64,000 nt of DNA from an uncultured Bacteroidia bacterium (GCA_902785575.1 CACZZF010000003.1:1-64000); one strand, 5' to 3'. Shown: positions 34,491 through 44,687, counted from the first letter of the stretch. Numbers and translations are program-made. Notes: generated by a model not told the origin, from the letters alone.

Positions 34491-36407
34491 TCAGGACTCA
34501 TAAACCGGCACCACACCATCATCAATCAGCTCTCTGAGTACCTCAAGAAAATCTTCAGCGATCCCACTGGCCGGATTGCCGAACTCAGCGACAACATCCT
34601 TCAGCGAATATACTCCTCCTTTAGACTCAATAAAAGATTTGATCGCTCCCGCCACCAGATCTCGTGACTCGACCGCCTCACCCGGAGAGGTCTCACTGGC
34701 GACAGGGACCTTCCTCGAACGACAGACGTCGCAGGTGCCGCAGTCGCGCGATTCAGACTGGCCGAAATAGCGGAGTAGGAAACGAGAGCGGCATTCGGCG
34801 GTCTGCGAAGCGTATTCAAGCATCGCCCGCGAACGACGATGATAATTGTCCTGAAGCATGGCGAATCTCTCCGGCATAAGGTCGATATTCCCCGGTCTCA
34901 GACGGTCATGATGCAAGAACACGACATCAGAATGCGCGGCCGGAACGTAATTGATCACATGCTCGAGAGACAACGAATACAGAAGTTGGCGGAGGTGCGG
35001 TATGGTCGTGCCGAGCCGACCTGCCACATATTCCTCATCGATCGGCTGGACAAACGCGAATATCCCGGTGTATGTCCGCATCAGGACCTCCAGGAGAGAA
35101 GGCATATCCTGGCTTGGTAAATCAATGTCATACAACGACTTCCGATCAACGGAAATCCTCACTTTCGTCGGTATGTCGATTTCCTCCGAATATGTCAGGT
35201 GACCCGAGCGCTCAAGGTATTTGAGGGAATGGTAGACGGGCGCTCTCTGGAAACCATAACCCCTGCAAAAATCCTCGAGAGAAAGTCTTAACTGGCGCCC
35301 CATACCCGCATCGTACGGAATCTCAAAAAAAGCGTGGAGTTTCTGATATACATCCTCTATATATTCAAGGGAGGGAAATGATACACTTTCAATTTGTGAA
35401 AGGCGCCGCTCGTCAATCCCGTTCCAGAGCAGCAAGGCATACGAGCGCTTCCCGTCACGGCCTGCCCTGCCAGCCTCCTGGAAATATGCTTCCGGACTGT
35501 CCGGAAGATCGTAATGGGCCACGAATCGCACGTCAGGCTTATCTATTCCCATACCGAAAGCATTGGTGCAAACCATCACCTGGATCTTTCCCTCTTTCCA
35601 TGCGGCCTGGCGTTCAGCCCTAGACTTTTGGCCCAATCCAGCATGATAGAACTCAGCGCTGATTCCCTGGGATTTGAGCACCGAAGTCAGTTCCTCACAT
35701 TTTCGCCTGTTCCTGGCGTAGACTATCCCGCTGCCCAGGACCCCACGGCATATATTAACAATTTGGGAGTTTTTGTCCTCCACACGACGGACAATATAGC
35801 TGAGGTTAGGTCGCTCGAAACCGCTCCGTAAAACCAGTTTATCCTTGAAGGCGAGTTTGTCCATGATGTCCTCGGCCACTTCCGGAGTCGCTGTCGCCGT
35901 CAACGCGATCACAGGGGCATCCAAGCGCTCCCTGAGGATTCCGATCTTGAGGTAATCGGGACGGAAATCATAACCCCATTGCGAGATGCAATGAGCCTCA
36001 TCAACAACTATATAACTGACATTCAGGACTTCCAGATAAGACTGGAACAGCCTGGTCCCGACCCTCTCGGGCGAAAGATACAGGAACTTATACTCACCAT
36101 AGGCGGCGTTGTTCAGCGCCAGGTCCACTTCGTGCCTTGACATCCCGGCATGGATAGCGAGCGCCCTCACTCCCCTGTTCTCCAGGTTCTGGACCTGGTC
36201 TTTCATGAGGGCGATTAACGGAGTCACGACTATCGTGAGCCCATCCGCCATCAATCCCGGGACCTGGAAACAGACCGATTTTCCCCCGCCTGTAGGCAGG
36301 ATCGCCAGCACATCCTTCCCCTCAAGAGCGGCCCCGATGATCTCCTCCTGCATCGGACGGAAAGCATCGTAGCCCCAATATTCCTTCAACACCTCGACCG
36401 GCTTCAT
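34491..36407 (-). CDS. recQ: ATP-dependent DNA helicase RecQ
   Basis: A 638-residue superfamily 2 helicase unwinding DNA 3'-5' in recombination and fork repair. It contains Walker A LPTGGGKS (near residue 38), VVDEAHCISQWGYDFRPDY (DEAH box plus aromatic-rich loop), ATPEVAEDI, the second RecA-like domain (GMGIDKPDVR, QEAGRAGRDG) and the RecQ zinc site (CRSRFLLRYFGQ, CGTCDVC). The C-terminal part is shorter than in E. coli and has no clear HRDC domain. It is followed at 21 bp by the TonB receptor. Confidence 0.95.
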   Translation of the reverse strand: MKPVEVLKEYWGYDAFRPMQEEIIGAALEGKDVLAILPTGGGKSVCFQVPGLMADGLTIVVTPLIALMKDQVQNLENRGVRALAIHAGMSRHEVDLALNNAAYGEYKFLYLSPERVGTRLFQSYLEVLNVSYIVVDEAHCISQWGYDFRPDYLKIGILRERLDAPVIALTATATPEVAEDIMDKLAFKDKLVLRSGFERPNLSYIVRRVEDKNSQIVNICRGVLGSGIVYARNRRKCEELTSVLKSQGISAEFYHAGLGQKSRAERQAAWKEGKIQVMVCTNAFGMGIDKPDVRFVAHYDLPDSPEAYFQEAGRAGRDGKRSYALLLWNGIDERRLSQIESVSFPSLEYIEDVYQKLHAFFEIPYDAGMGRQLRLSLEDFCRGYGFQRAPVYHSLKYLERSGHLTYSEEIDIPTKVRISVDRKSLYDIDLPSQDMPSLLEVLMRTYTGIFAFVQPIDEEYVAGRLGTTIPHLRQLLYSLSLEHVINYVPAAHSDVVFLHHDRLRPGNIDLMPERFAMLQDNYHRRSRAMLEYASQTAECRSRFLLRYFGQSESRDCGTCDVCRSRKVPVASETSPGEAVESRDLVAGAIKSFIESKGGVYSLKDVVAEFGNPASGIAEDFLEVLRELIDDGVVPVYES

Positions 36408-36489
36408 AATTTAAAATTTTAAATCGTTTTATCACAACACTTTGCGAGCGTTTATGGCAAATAATTTGCAGGGATTTTAAACGCCTTTA

Positions 36490-36497
36490 CAAATGTA
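36490..36497 (-). promoter_or_regulatory. -7 element for recQ
   Basis: TACATTTG on the minus strand matches TAnnTTTG and lies 82 bp before the recQ ATG, inside the 192-bp region shared with the divergent pckA gene. Confidence 0.5.
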
Positions 36498-36517
36498 CGA
36501 AATTAATCGCCTACAGG

Positions 36518-36549
36518 TTTGAGTAATGCGCTTTTTTTCCGTAAATTCG
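36518..36549 (+). promoter_or_regulatory. pckA promoter (-33 and -7)
   Basis: TTTG (36518-36521), a 20-base spacer, then TAAATTCG (36542-36549), a one-base variant of TAnnTTTG. The ATG of pckA is at 36600. The 13 bases GTAAATTCGCGAT at this site recur exactly upstream of yqeY. This is the best-formed promoter in the window. Confidence 0.75.
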
Positions 36550-36599
36550 CGATGGTTTGCAAGAAATTAGTTTAACTCAATAAAAATTTTAAAATCATT

Positions 36600-38204
36600 A
36601 TGGCAAAATTGGATTTACGCAAGTACGGTATCAAGAGGGTCAAGGAAGTCCTCTACAACCCCACCTATGAGGTTCTCTACAACGAAGAGACCAAGCCCGG
36701 CCTGACCGGCTTTGAGAAGGGACAGGTTACCGAACTCGGCGCGATCAACGTCATGACTGGTGTATTCACCGGCCGTTCTCCCAAGGACAAGTACATTGTC
36801 ATGGACAAGAACTCCAAGAACACCGTCTGGTGGAACACCCCCGAATATCCCAACGACAACCATGAGATGTCCGAGAGCGTATGGAAGTCTGTGAAGAAGC
36901 TCGCCCAGGACCAGCTCTCCGGAAAGAGGCTCTTCGTGGTCGACGGATTCTGCGGTACCCATAAGGACACCAGGATGAAGGTCCGCTTCATCATGGAGGT
37001 CGCATGGCAGGCCCACTTCGTCACCAACATGTTCATCCGCCCGAAGAACCAGGCTGAGTTCGACCAGGCTCCCGACTTCGTCGTCTACTGCGCCTCCAAG
37101 GCAAAGGTCGAGAACTATCAGGAACTGGGTCTCCGCAGCGACACCTGCGTCGCTTTCAATGTCACCAGCAAGGAGCAGGTCATCCTCAACACCTGGTACG
37201 GTGGTGAGATGAAGAAGGGTATGTTCTCCATGATGAACTACTACCTGCCTTTGAAGGGCATCGCCGCGATGCACTGCTCCGCCAACACCGACATGAACGG
37301 TGAGAACACCGCTATCTTCTTCGGTCTCTCCGGCACCGGCAAGACCACCCTCTCCACCGATCCTAAGCGTAAGCTCATCGGCGACGACGAGCATGGTTGG
37401 GACAACAAGGGTGTCTTCAATTTCGAGGGCGGCTGCTACGCCAAGGTCATCAAACTTGACAAGGAGTCCGAGCCTGATATTTACAACGCCATCCGTAGGG
37501 ACGCCCTCCTCGAGAACGTCACTGTCGACGAGAACGGCAAGATCGACTTCAACGACAAGAGCGTGACCGAGAATACCCGCGTATCCTATCCTATCTACCA
37601 CATCGACAATATCGTCCGTCCGGACAGCCACGGACCCGCCGCGAAGCAGGTTATCTTCCTGTCAGCTGACGCTTTCGGTGTGCTTCCTCCTGTCTCCATC
37701 CTCAACTCCGAGCAGACGAAGTACTACTTCCTCTCCGGCTTCACAGCCAAGCTCGCCGGAACAGAGCGTGGAATCACTGAGCCCACTCCGACCTTCTCCG
37801 CCTGCTTCGGCCAGGCCTTCCTTGAGCTCCACCCGACCAAGTATGCCGAGGAGCTTGTCAAGAGGATGAAGAGAAGCGGTGCCAAGGCTTATCTCGTGAA
37901 CACCGGCTGGAACGGAACTGGCAAGAGGATCTCGATCCGCGACACCCGCGGTATTATCGACGCCATCCTCAACCACAGCATCGACAAGGCCCCGACCAAG
38001 GTTATCCCTTACTTCAACTTCACCGTCCCGACTGTGCTCGAGGGAGTTGACACCGGTATCCTTGATCCTCGCGACACCTACGCCGATCCCGCTCAGTGGG
38101 AGGAGAAGGCTAAGGATCTCGCCGGAAGGTTCATCAAGAACTTCCACAAGTACGAGTCCAACAAGGCCGGAAAGGCCCTCGTCAAGGCCGGTCCCCAGCT
38201 GTAA
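36600..38204 (+). CDS. pckA: phosphoenolpyruvate carboxykinase (ATP)
   Basis: A 534-residue ATP-type PEP carboxykinase interconverting oxaloacetate and PEP. In anaerobic Bacteroidota it commonly runs toward oxaloacetate, fixing CO2 with ATP gain on the way to succinate. Motifs: [11 protein letters not shown] (substrate Arg), the P-loop [16 protein letters not shown] (near residue 240), [10 protein letters not shown] (metal Asp) and [13 protein letters not shown]. Start ATG 36600. Codon usage is strongly biased to C-ending codons, fitting high expression. The secreted EEP gene follows nine bases later. Confidence 0.97.
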   Translation: MAKLDLRKYGIKRVKEVLYNPTYEVLYNEETKPGLTGFEKGQVTELGAINVMTGVFTGRSPKDKYIVMDKNSKNTVWWNTPEYPNDNHEMSESVWKSVKKLAQDQLSGKRLFVVDGFCGTHKDTRMKVRFIMEVAWQAHFVTNMFIRPKNQAEFDQAPDFVVYCASKAKVENYQELGLRSDTCVAFNVTSKEQVILNTWYGGEMKKGMFSMMNYYLPLKGIAAMHCSANTDMNGENTAIFFGLSGTGKTTLSTDPKRKLIGDDEHGWDNKGVFNFEGGCYAKVIKLDKESEPDIYNAIRRDALLENVTVDENGKIDFNDKSVTENTRVSYPIYHIDNIVRPDSHGPAAKQVIFLSADAFGVLPPVSILNSEQTKYYFLSGFTAKLAGTERGITEPTPTFSACFGQAFLELHPTKYAEELVKRMKRSGAKAYLVNTGWNGTGKRISIRDTRGIIDAILNHSIDKAPTKVIPYFNFTVPTVLEGVDTGILDPRDTYADPAQWEEKAKDLAGRFIKNFHKYESNKAGKALVKAGPQL

Positions 38205-38213
38205 TCCACGATC

Positions 38214-39074
38214 ATGAGATCGATAGCTAGTTATGTCATCGCCGCGATCGCGGCGATGACTTTTCTTTCCTGCGGAGGGAAAGACACGCCGATCCGATTC
38301 GCCAACTACAACATGAGAGTTATCATGTCAGCTGATAGCCTCGACAGGGATTTCTACCAGCGGAAACCATTCATTCTCAAACGTATAGCCGACTACGATT
38401 TCGACATTATCGGAGCCCAGGAAGTTAATGACGAGATGAAGGAAGCCTTGGCCGAGGATCTTAAGGGTACATATTCAGTGTTTGGAGAAGGGCGTAGGGA
38501 GGACAGGAAGGGAGAAGGCACTCCTATTTTCTACAAGACCGACCGCTTCGAGCTTCTCGACTGGGGCAGTTTCTGGCTATCTGAGACTCCGGATGTGCCC
38601 GGAAGCAAGAATTGGGATGCCTCTGTGACGCGTATCGCGACTTGGAGCAAGTTCCTCGACAAAAAGACAAAGAAGAAGTTCTTCTATATCAACACTCATT
38701 TCGACCACAAAGGCCCTGTGTCCAGGACCGAGGCGGCAAAGATCCTCCTGGACAAAGCAAGGGAGCTTCATGACGGACTGCCGGTATTCTTCACAGGTGA
38801 CCTCAATACCGGGCCTCAATCAGAGGCGATCGCTATCCTTTCCGACAATGAGCTTGTCAAAGACAGTTACACATCCAGTGAGACGGCCCCGACAGGCCGG
38901 AAGAGCCCATATTACGGCTTTGATTTCGACAGGCAGGACACCGATAGGGGCGATTTCATATTCGTACCTAAAGACGCCACCGTCCACTCATACGCTTGCA
39001 TAGACGATGACATAAAGGACAGGCAGTATTCCTCAGACCACTGCCCAGTCCTTGTGGTGGTGACGATCAATTAG
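38214..39074 (+). CDS. endonuclease/exonuclease/phosphatase family lipoprotein
   Basis: A 286-residue DNase I-like fold protein with a lipoprotein signal (MTFLSCGG, modified Cys20), so probably membrane-anchored and periplasmic or surface-exposed. Catalytic positions are present: NYNMR, GAQEV (metal Glu), NTHFDHKG (His), FFTGDLNTG (Asp/Asn) and YSSDHCPV (Asp-His pair). Family members cleave nucleic acids, sphingomyelin or inositol phosphates, and the sequence does not settle which. Its stop is three bases from that of the convergent glycosidase-like gene. Confidence 0.88.
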   Translation: MRSIASYVIAAIAAMTFLSCGGKDTPIRFANYNMRVIMSADSLDRDFYQRKPFILKRIADYDFDIIGAQEVNDEMKEALAEDLKGTYSVFGEGRREDRKGEGTPIFYKTDRFELLDWGSFWLSETPDVPGSKNWDASVTRIATWSKFLDKKTKKKFFYINTHFDHKGPVSRTEAAKILLDKARELHDGLPVFFTGDLNTGPQSEAIAILSDNELVKDSYTSSETAPTGRKSPYYGFDFDRQDTDRGDFIFVPKDATVHSYACIDDDIKDRQYSSDHCPVLVVVTIN

Positions 39075-39077
39075 GAT

Positions 39078-42068
39078 TTATTCCCCCGCGACAATCAGCA
39101 GGCCCTTTCCTTTAGGGACAGTGATCCGGTCGCCTGGCTTCCAGGTGGCTTCCGGCTGGAAATTCTCGATTTCAGGCGCATGGAGCGTTACTTTCGAGGG
39201 ATCCAGCCCCAAGGCATTCCAATCTATCGACAGGGAGACTGTAGCGTCAGAATCTTCCCAAGTCGCTATGGATATTAGCGTTCTCTCCCCTGTCCGACGA
39301 TAGATTGTCGCCAGAGTCTTGTCGCTGCCGGTCTTGACAGGATTGTCCTTGACCCAATAGCCGATCATCTCTGACCCGGCCATTCCGAAGGAATCCCACA
39401 GCTTCCAAAGCGGCCCGTTATTAACCCTAGGGCTGCGCCCGGTCATACCGTAAAGCATTCCACGCCAAGGGTTTCCGCCACCTTCTAGCATCTCACCCAT
39501 AAGTCCGTAAGGAATACCGGAGACCTCCACCAGCCAGAACTCCGGCGGGAAATCATAGTTGAAATATTCCCCGAACCAAAGCCTGTCCAGATACGGGAAA
39601 TGCTCAAGATAAAGGTTGGCGCTATTCGCGAAACCATCCCTGGTATTGTACTGGTTCGCTGAGTGCAGGTCGATAAGAGCGCCAGGGTTAGCCCTGTCGA
39701 GGATCTTCCTGATGCGCTTCATGGTCATCCTGTCAAAAGCCAGGTCATCGATGTACACACCGTCTATCCCGACGTTTCTGACAAGCCAGTCAAGGCCTTC
39801 GAGATAGTAATTGTGCCATCTGGAGACTCCAGTGTTGACTATAGCCGCATCCTTGAGGGAATAAACGAACCACGCACCGATGTAATCCTGGTCGTAATGC
39901 TCCTGCAGCCATGAATATCCACCTCCAGGACCTTGCGAGAATATCTCATCTCCAAGGCTACGGAGGGCGAATATCTCCACGCAACTATTGGTAAGTTCCC
40001 GGACAGTATCATAGATCTTGACCTTCATCCCACGGGCGTGGGCCCCGTCTATGTACGCTTTCATCTCCTGAGGCCGCAGGAAAGGATAATTGATGAAAGG
40101 ATTGATGCCGGTGGCGTGATGAATATTCAAAACCGTAGCGCCCACCTTGCTGACATTCTCAAGGAAATCATAACTGTGGAAGTAACGTTCCCTCCATTGC
40201 TTGTCGGTGTCGATAGGACGGAAGGGAGTGACTGCCACATTAAAATAATAATACAGATTCTCGCCCTTCTTCACCTGCCTGTTCCCGGAATACGCGTTGA
40301 TAAGTGTCCCGCCGTTCCCTGAGCCGGTTATGTCAATTCCTCCATGTCCCCCATTGCACCAGGACGCTGGCATTATCAATGGTTTCTGATGGTAGAAATT
40401 GGTATTGAGCGGACGCTCATACTTATTGTCATAGAAACGGATCTGGATTCCGGCGTTGACATCCCCAACCCATGGGCCGTCCTGATTCTTCTCCACATCC
40501 CATTTCCAGCGGAGATTATCCGGACAGAAACCGCCTTTCTCACCCAATCCCATCATGTAGCGCCCGATTCCCGGGGCAAGGCTTGTCTCAAGAGCTATGT
40601 CACTGATCGTGGCGTCTTTCCGGGCAATGAGGATGACTTTATATTCGATATTCCCGTCAGCCTCCATCTCCCCTTCCAGATCCATCAAGAACAAGTCATT
40701 CTGGTTGAGCGCCTTCCATGCGATCGCGCCTTGTGCTCGTTTTGTGATCTCAAAACTCATGTTCTCCCACTTGCCACCATCGGCGACCAGTTCCATGGGA
40801 GCCGCAAGGATAGGCCTACCATCTGTCCCGATTCCGGTCAAAGTCTCTTTGAAGTAGCTGGTGATAGTCTCAGGTAACCCAAGACTGGACAGGGACACTT
40901 CACGGCCAAGACAGGAGATGGATTTACCTTTCATGACCAAAGGGGTATAAGGGGCCACAACCTCATTATCGAAACCGATCCTGGAGTTGAGCCAGCGAAG
41001 TCTGGAATGCCTCCAAGGCTCGTTATCGCCATGGTTAGCTATCACATTATCAGACACTTCCAAAGACACGGCCACAGTCTTGGACTCGGCGTTATCCGTA
41101 CTGACGGTAACTGTTCCCCGATATATTCCAGACGAAAGTTTCTCAGGCACTTGGGCCCCGATCCAGAGCGCCTGCACCTTATCTTTTCCGACAGAGAGAT
41201 TCTTCTCAAATGCGGCACCCTTGACATCTGTTCCCTCCGTATTGAAGCATGTGAAATTGGAAGAAGGGATCCGCTCGCCTGTGACGGCATTGGTAAGCCC
41301 GGAATAGCTTACTTTCACGCCATTAACTTCTTTCCTGGCCGCCCAAAGGCCAATCTGGAACACGTAGTACTCCCCTTTGTCCGCCTGGCCGGCAAACGTG
41401 TCGTGACGGTCGTCAGCTATCCATTTGTAAGGTATATCAGTGGTCATCCGGATTGGGAACTTCCTGTCCTCCGTGAATATGACATAAGAATCGTCCGGGA
41501 ACCTTGAGAGCAACTTATCCTTTTCGGCAGCGGTCGCGATCACTTCCATCGGATAGAAGCTATTCATTTGATCAATAGCCTGGAACTGAACGACTTCCGC
41601 AGAAGGAAGCCGAGGTGTCTTCTTGCTGTCAAGCTTGTTTTTCTTGATCCAAGCCGGTGACGCGGTCTCCTCGAAAGGCGGATACTTTACCGTTGGGTAT
41701 GCCCTGCTGCCGCTCATCACATTCTTGAGATAATAGACATAGTACTTCCCCGGAACGGTCTTGGGCTGGAACACTATCTTTCCTATCTCTCGATTCACCT
41801 CTAGCCGGCAGACATTAGTGATCCTCTCACCTGTGGCGGCATCGATCACGATTATGTTCTTATCCTCCGGATTCAAGTCCCTGCGCCGCCACTGGATTGT
41901 GGCAAGAACCGCGTCAGAAGGTTTGTCCACAGACACGACAACCCTATGGTTACCAAGCGAGTCCGCATTCCAGGTCCCGACACCGTATAATTCAGGTACA
42001 GGAACATTCTGAGCGTCAAGTGTCGTGAAGACGGACATCAGTAACAAAGCTATAAGCGAATGTCTCAT
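39078..42068 (-). CDS. large exported glycoside-hydrolase-like protein
   Basis: A 996-residue exported protein (signal peptide 1-19, ending TLDAQ). The N-terminal half is beta-sandwich-like. The C-terminal half looks like a TIM-barrel hydrolase: HSYDFLENVSKVGATVLNIHHA, YIDGAHARGMKVKIYDTV, LVRNVGIDGVYIDDLAFDR (acidic pair at a likely active site) and LIDLHSANQYN. It resembles the Bacteroidota 'glycoside hydrolase domain' family I know as DUF6067, but I cannot confirm the assignment or substrate. It is monocistronic, with no SusCD genes nearby. Confidence 0.72.
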   Translation of the reverse strand: MRHSLIALLLMSVFTTLDAQNVPVPELYGVGTWNADSLGNHRVVVSVDKPSDAVLATIQWRRRDLNPEDKNIIVIDAATGERITNVCRLEVNREIGKIVFQPKTVPGKYYVYYLKNVMSGSRAYPTVKYPPFEETASPAWIKKNKLDSKKTPRLPSAEVVQFQAIDQMNSFYPMEVIATAAEKDKLLSRFPDDSYVIFTEDRKFPIRMTTDIPYKWIADDRHDTFAGQADKGEYYVFQIGLWAARKEVNGVKVSYSGLTNAVTGERIPSSNFTCFNTEGTDVKGAAFEKNLSVGKDKVQALWIGAQVPEKLSSGIYRGTVTVSTDNAESKTVAVSLEVSDNVIANHGDNEPWRHSRLRWLNSRIGFDNEVVAPYTPLVMKGKSISCLGREVSLSSLGLPETITSYFKETLTGIGTDGRPILAAPMELVADGGKWENMSFEITKRAQGAIAWKALNQNDLFLMDLEGEMEADGNIEYKVILIARKDATISDIALETSLAPGIGRYMMGLGEKGGFCPDNLRWKWDVEKNQDGPWVGDVNAGIQIRFYDNKYERPLNTNFYHQKPLIMPASWCNGGHGGIDITGSGNGGTLINAYSGNRQVKKGENLYYYFNVAVTPFRPIDTDKQWRERYFHSYDFLENVSKVGATVLNIHHATGINPFINYPFLRPQEMKAYIDGAHARGMKVKIYDTVRELTNSCVEIFALRSLGDEIFSQGPGGGYSWLQEHYDQDYIGAWFVYSLKDAAIVNTGVSRWHNYYLEGLDWLVRNVGIDGVYIDDLAFDRMTMKRIRKILDRANPGALIDLHSANQYNTRDGFANSANLYLEHFPYLDRLWFGEYFNYDFPPEFWLVEVSGIPYGLMGEMLEGGGNPWRGMLYGMTGRSPRVNNGPLWKLWDSFGMAGSEMIGYWVKDNPVKTGSDKTLATIYRRTGERTLISIATWEDSDATVSLSIDWNALGLDPSKVTLHAPEIENFQPEATWKPGDRITVPKGKGLLIVAGE

Positions 42069-42155
42069 CAGCTATTGGTTTTAATGGATAACGGTTTCTC
42101 AAATATAATCATTAAGATTCAATCGGCAAAGCGTACATTTTTCATGACGGATTTG

Positions 42156-42163
42156 TAAATTCG
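42156..42163 (+). promoter_or_regulatory. -7 element for yqeY
   Basis: TAAATTCG lies within GTAAATTCGCGAT, identical over 13 bases to the pckA promoter. The yqeY ATG is 31 bases downstream. A clear -33 TTTG at 20 bases is not visible. Confidence 0.6.
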
Positions 42164-42194
42164 CGATAACAGGAAACAATAAAAACATTAAGAT

Positions 42195-42644
42195 ATGGCA
42201 CTCGAACAACAAATCCAGGAAGACATCAAGGCCGCGATGAAGGCACATGACGCGGTCGCCACAGCGGCTACCAGGGCTATTAAGGGTGAGATTCTCCTTT
42301 TCAAGACCTCCGAGGGAGGCAGCAAGGAAGTTTCAGATGGAGACATCCTGAAAATGATCCAGAAGCTTATTAAGCAACGTAAGGAATCCGCCGAGCAGTT
42401 CATCGCCGCCGGCCGTCAGGAACTAGCTGACAATGAGCTCGCTGAGGCCGCCATAATGGAGAAGTATCTCCCGAAACAGCTCAGCGAGGCTGAGGTCGAG
42501 GAGAAAGTCAAAGCGATAATCGCTGAGGTTGGAGCCACATCAATAAAGGATATGGGCAAGGTGATGGGCGCGGCCAACAAGGCCCTCGCCGGCCAATCCG
42601 ACGGCAGGACCATCTCCACGGTTGTCAAGCGTTTGCTCGCTTAG
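42195..42644 (+). CDS. yqeY: GatB/YqeY domain protein
   Basis: A 149-residue YqeY protein, a stand-alone relative of the tRNA-interacting tail of the amidotransferase subunit GatB. Family landmarks are LEQQIQEDIKAAMKAHD, SDGDILKMIQKLIKQRKESAEQF, EKYLPKQLSEAEVEE and MGKVMGAANKALAGQSDG. A role in tRNA amidation quality control has been suggested but not proven. It is monocistronic and converges on the YhhN-ALDH gene with seven bases between stops. Confidence 0.93.
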   Translation: MALEQQIQEDIKAAMKAHDAVATAATRAIKGEILLFKTSEGGSKEVSDGDILKMIQKLIKQRKESAEQFIAAGRQELADNELAEAAIMEKYLPKQLSEAEVEEKVKAIIAEVGATSIKDMGKVMGAANKALAGQSDGRTISTVVKRLLA

Positions 42645-42651
42645 GGCTGAA

Positions 42652-44661
42652 TCACTTGTAAACCTTGCGGATCAGCTTCAGTTTATTTCCGTAAGGAGGT
42701 TTCAGGAGGTCGATGTTGAACCAAGAGGACTTGATCAGCATCGACTTCTTGTGTGAGAATGTGTCGAAACCGTCCCTGCCGTGATATGATCCTATTCCGG
42801 ACTCCCCGACTCCGCCGAAGGGCATGTTCTCGTTGCCGATGTGCATGATTGTCTCGTTGACGCAGCCTCCGCCGAAAGACACTTGCTGAAGGACCGTACG
42901 GATCTCTTCGCGGTTCTTTGAGAATATGTAAAGCGACAACGGCTTCTCGCCTTCCTTGACTTTGTCAATGACTTCAGTCTGAAGGTCTTTGAAGGTGATC
43001 ACCGGCAGCACCGGGCCGAATATTTCCTCGCCCATAGCAGGGTGATCCCACCCGCATCTGTCAATCACCGTCGGAGAAATGTAGTTAATCTCCGCGTCAG
43101 TGTATCCACCAATCACAACCTCGCCGTCTGAGACAGGCTCTGACGGTCGGAATAGTGCTGCAATTCGGTCGAAATGGCGTTTTGTGGCGATTAGAGTCAT
43201 CTCGGCGGGGCGGGTCTGGATGTCTCCGAAGAAGTCATGGATGACAGAGCGCATAGTTGAGATAAACTCATCATGAACCGACTCATGGACAAGGACATAG
43301 TCGGGAGCCACGCAGGTCTGGCCTCCGTTGATGAACTTCCCTTTCGCTATCCTCTCGCAAGCGAGACGGACCGGAGCGCTCTCACAGATAATAGCGGGAC
43401 TCTTGCCGCCAAGTTCAAGAGTCACAGGAGTCAGATGCTTCGATGCGGCCTCCATCACGATCTTCCCTACCCTGGGACTTCCGGTAAAGAATATATAATC
43501 GTAACGACGGGAGAGCATCTCTTCATTGGATACATCGTTTCCAAGCACCTCAACCACCTCTGGATCAAAAGTTTCCGTAAGCATTTCCGAGACCAGACGG
43601 GAGACATTTGGAGTCTGTCGTGACGTCTTCACGACAGCTGTATTTCCCGCGGCTAGAGCAGCGGCAAGAGGAGCCACAACCAAGTGAAGAGGGTAATTGA
43701 ACGGACCAATTACCAGAACCTTGCCGTAAGGCTCAAAAAAGACACGGCTTTTGCCGGGCCAAAGAACCATAGGGGTCGCCGGGGCTCCTGGCTCTATCCA
43801 GTCCCTGAGATGGGACAAAGTGTGGCGTATGTCATTATATAGAAAGCCGATCTCAGTTGTGTATGTCTCGAAAGATCCCTTCCCGAAATCCTTGTCAAAC
43901 GCCTCGATAAAAGCGTCCTCACGGGCCTTCAAAGCATCCCAGAGGGCATATAGCCTCCTGGCCCTGACACCATATTCAGTTTTCTCCAAGTCACGGATCT
44001 CCTGCCAGGCAAGGGAGAAGGCCACTATCGCCTGAGCGGCGATGTAGGTTGACATGACTATGAAGCCGCCACGAGGTACCTTTGTTGCTGTGAAATCTCC
44101 TATGGCAATGAAAGTGTCGGAAATGGCGAAAAGGACGAATCCGATCGCCGTAATAAAGTATAAGGGTCTTCTTCTGTCTATCCCGGCGACTATGGCAGTA
44201 GTTATCAGGCACACGAAAGCGAAGGCGTAGACCCTGACCGCGACTCCAAGCGCTCCTTCAAGATCAAATCGTCCTAAAACTGTCAGAACCAAAACGGCAA
44301 GACAGGCGAAAAGAAGGACCGTAAGTATCTTTCCGAATACTCCCTTGACTTTCCATGGAGCTGGTAACACGCTGAAATAGAGGATGTGACCGATAAAAAA
44401 CGCGATTATACCAGCGATAAAGGGGCCAGTGCCTCCGAACATCAATAGCACATCCCCTACGGTTCCGGCGACTAGCGCCAGAATAATCAAAGAAACTCGC
44501 CTGCAACGTACATCATGTTCCCTAAGAAGCAGGAATACTGACAAGGCGATAAGCGGCATCAACAAGGGCTTGGAACAAGCCGCCAGCCATGACACACCGA
44601 ACCATTTCCCGGCCAGGTTCGCCACCACAGGAACCAGGAACAAATATTTGAGAAACCTCAT
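42652..44661 (-). CDS. fusion of YhhN lysoplasmalogenase-like membrane domain and fatty aldehyde dehydrogenase
   Basis: A 669-residue two-domain protein. Residues 1-215 are a YhhN/TMEM86-type membrane domain with about eight helices and the conserved acids in GTVGDVLLMFGG and LFAISDTFIAIGD; the family hydrolyses the vinyl ether of lysoplasmalogens, releasing a fatty aldehyde. Residues 220-669 are an ALDH3-type aldehyde dehydrogenase with VIGPFNYPLHLVVAPL, LELGGKSPAI (catalytic Glu), FINGGQTCVAPDY (nucleophile Cys) and a C-terminus with FGGVGESGIGSYHG. Both halves are near full length and joined by a short charged linker with no frameshift. I infer that aldehyde released in the membrane is passed to the oxidising domain. 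Confidence 0.9.
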   Translation of the reverse strand: MRFLKYLFLVPVVANLAGKWFGVSWLAACSKPLLMPLIALSVFLLLREHDVRCRRVSLIILALVAGTVGDVLLMFGGTGPFIAGIIAFFIGHILYFSVLPAPWKVKGVFGKILTVLLFACLAVLVLTVLGRFDLEGALGVAVRVYAFAFVCLITTAIVAGIDRRRPLYFITAIGFVLFAISDTFIAIGDFTATKVPRGGFIVMSTYIAAQAIVAFSLAWQEIRDLEKTEYGVRARRLYALWDALKAREDAFIEAFDKDFGKGSFETYTTEIGFLYNDIRHTLSHLRDWIEPGAPATPMVLWPGKSRVFFEPYGKVLVIGPFNYPLHLVVAPLAAALAAGNTAVVKTSRQTPNVSRLVSEMLTETFDPEVVEVLGNDVSNEEMLSRRYDYIFFTGSPRVGKIVMEAASKHLTPVTLELGGKSPAIICESAPVRLACERIAKGKFINGGQTCVAPDYVLVHESVHDEFISTMRSVIHDFFGDIQTRPAEMTLIATKRHFDRIAALFRPSEPVSDGEVVIGGYTDAEINYISPTVIDRCGWDHPAMGEEIFGPVLPVITFKDLQTEVIDKVKEGEKPLSLYIFSKNREEIRTVLQQVSFGGGCVNETIMHIGNENMPFGGVGESGIGSYHGRDGFDTFSHKKSMLIKSSWFNIDLLKPPYGNKLKLIRKVYK

Positions 44662-44687
44662 AATCGAATAAACAATAACTGAATATT

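Noticed and set aside
36615..37631. 338-residue minus-strand open frame
   Set aside because: Antisense to pckA, low-complexity Val/Asp/Leu composition typical of a shadow.
42652..44661. YhhN and ALDH as two genes with a missed stop
   Set aside because: No frameshift or stop is visible at the junction and the linker flows into the ALDH N-terminus; kept as a fusion, though read support should be checked.
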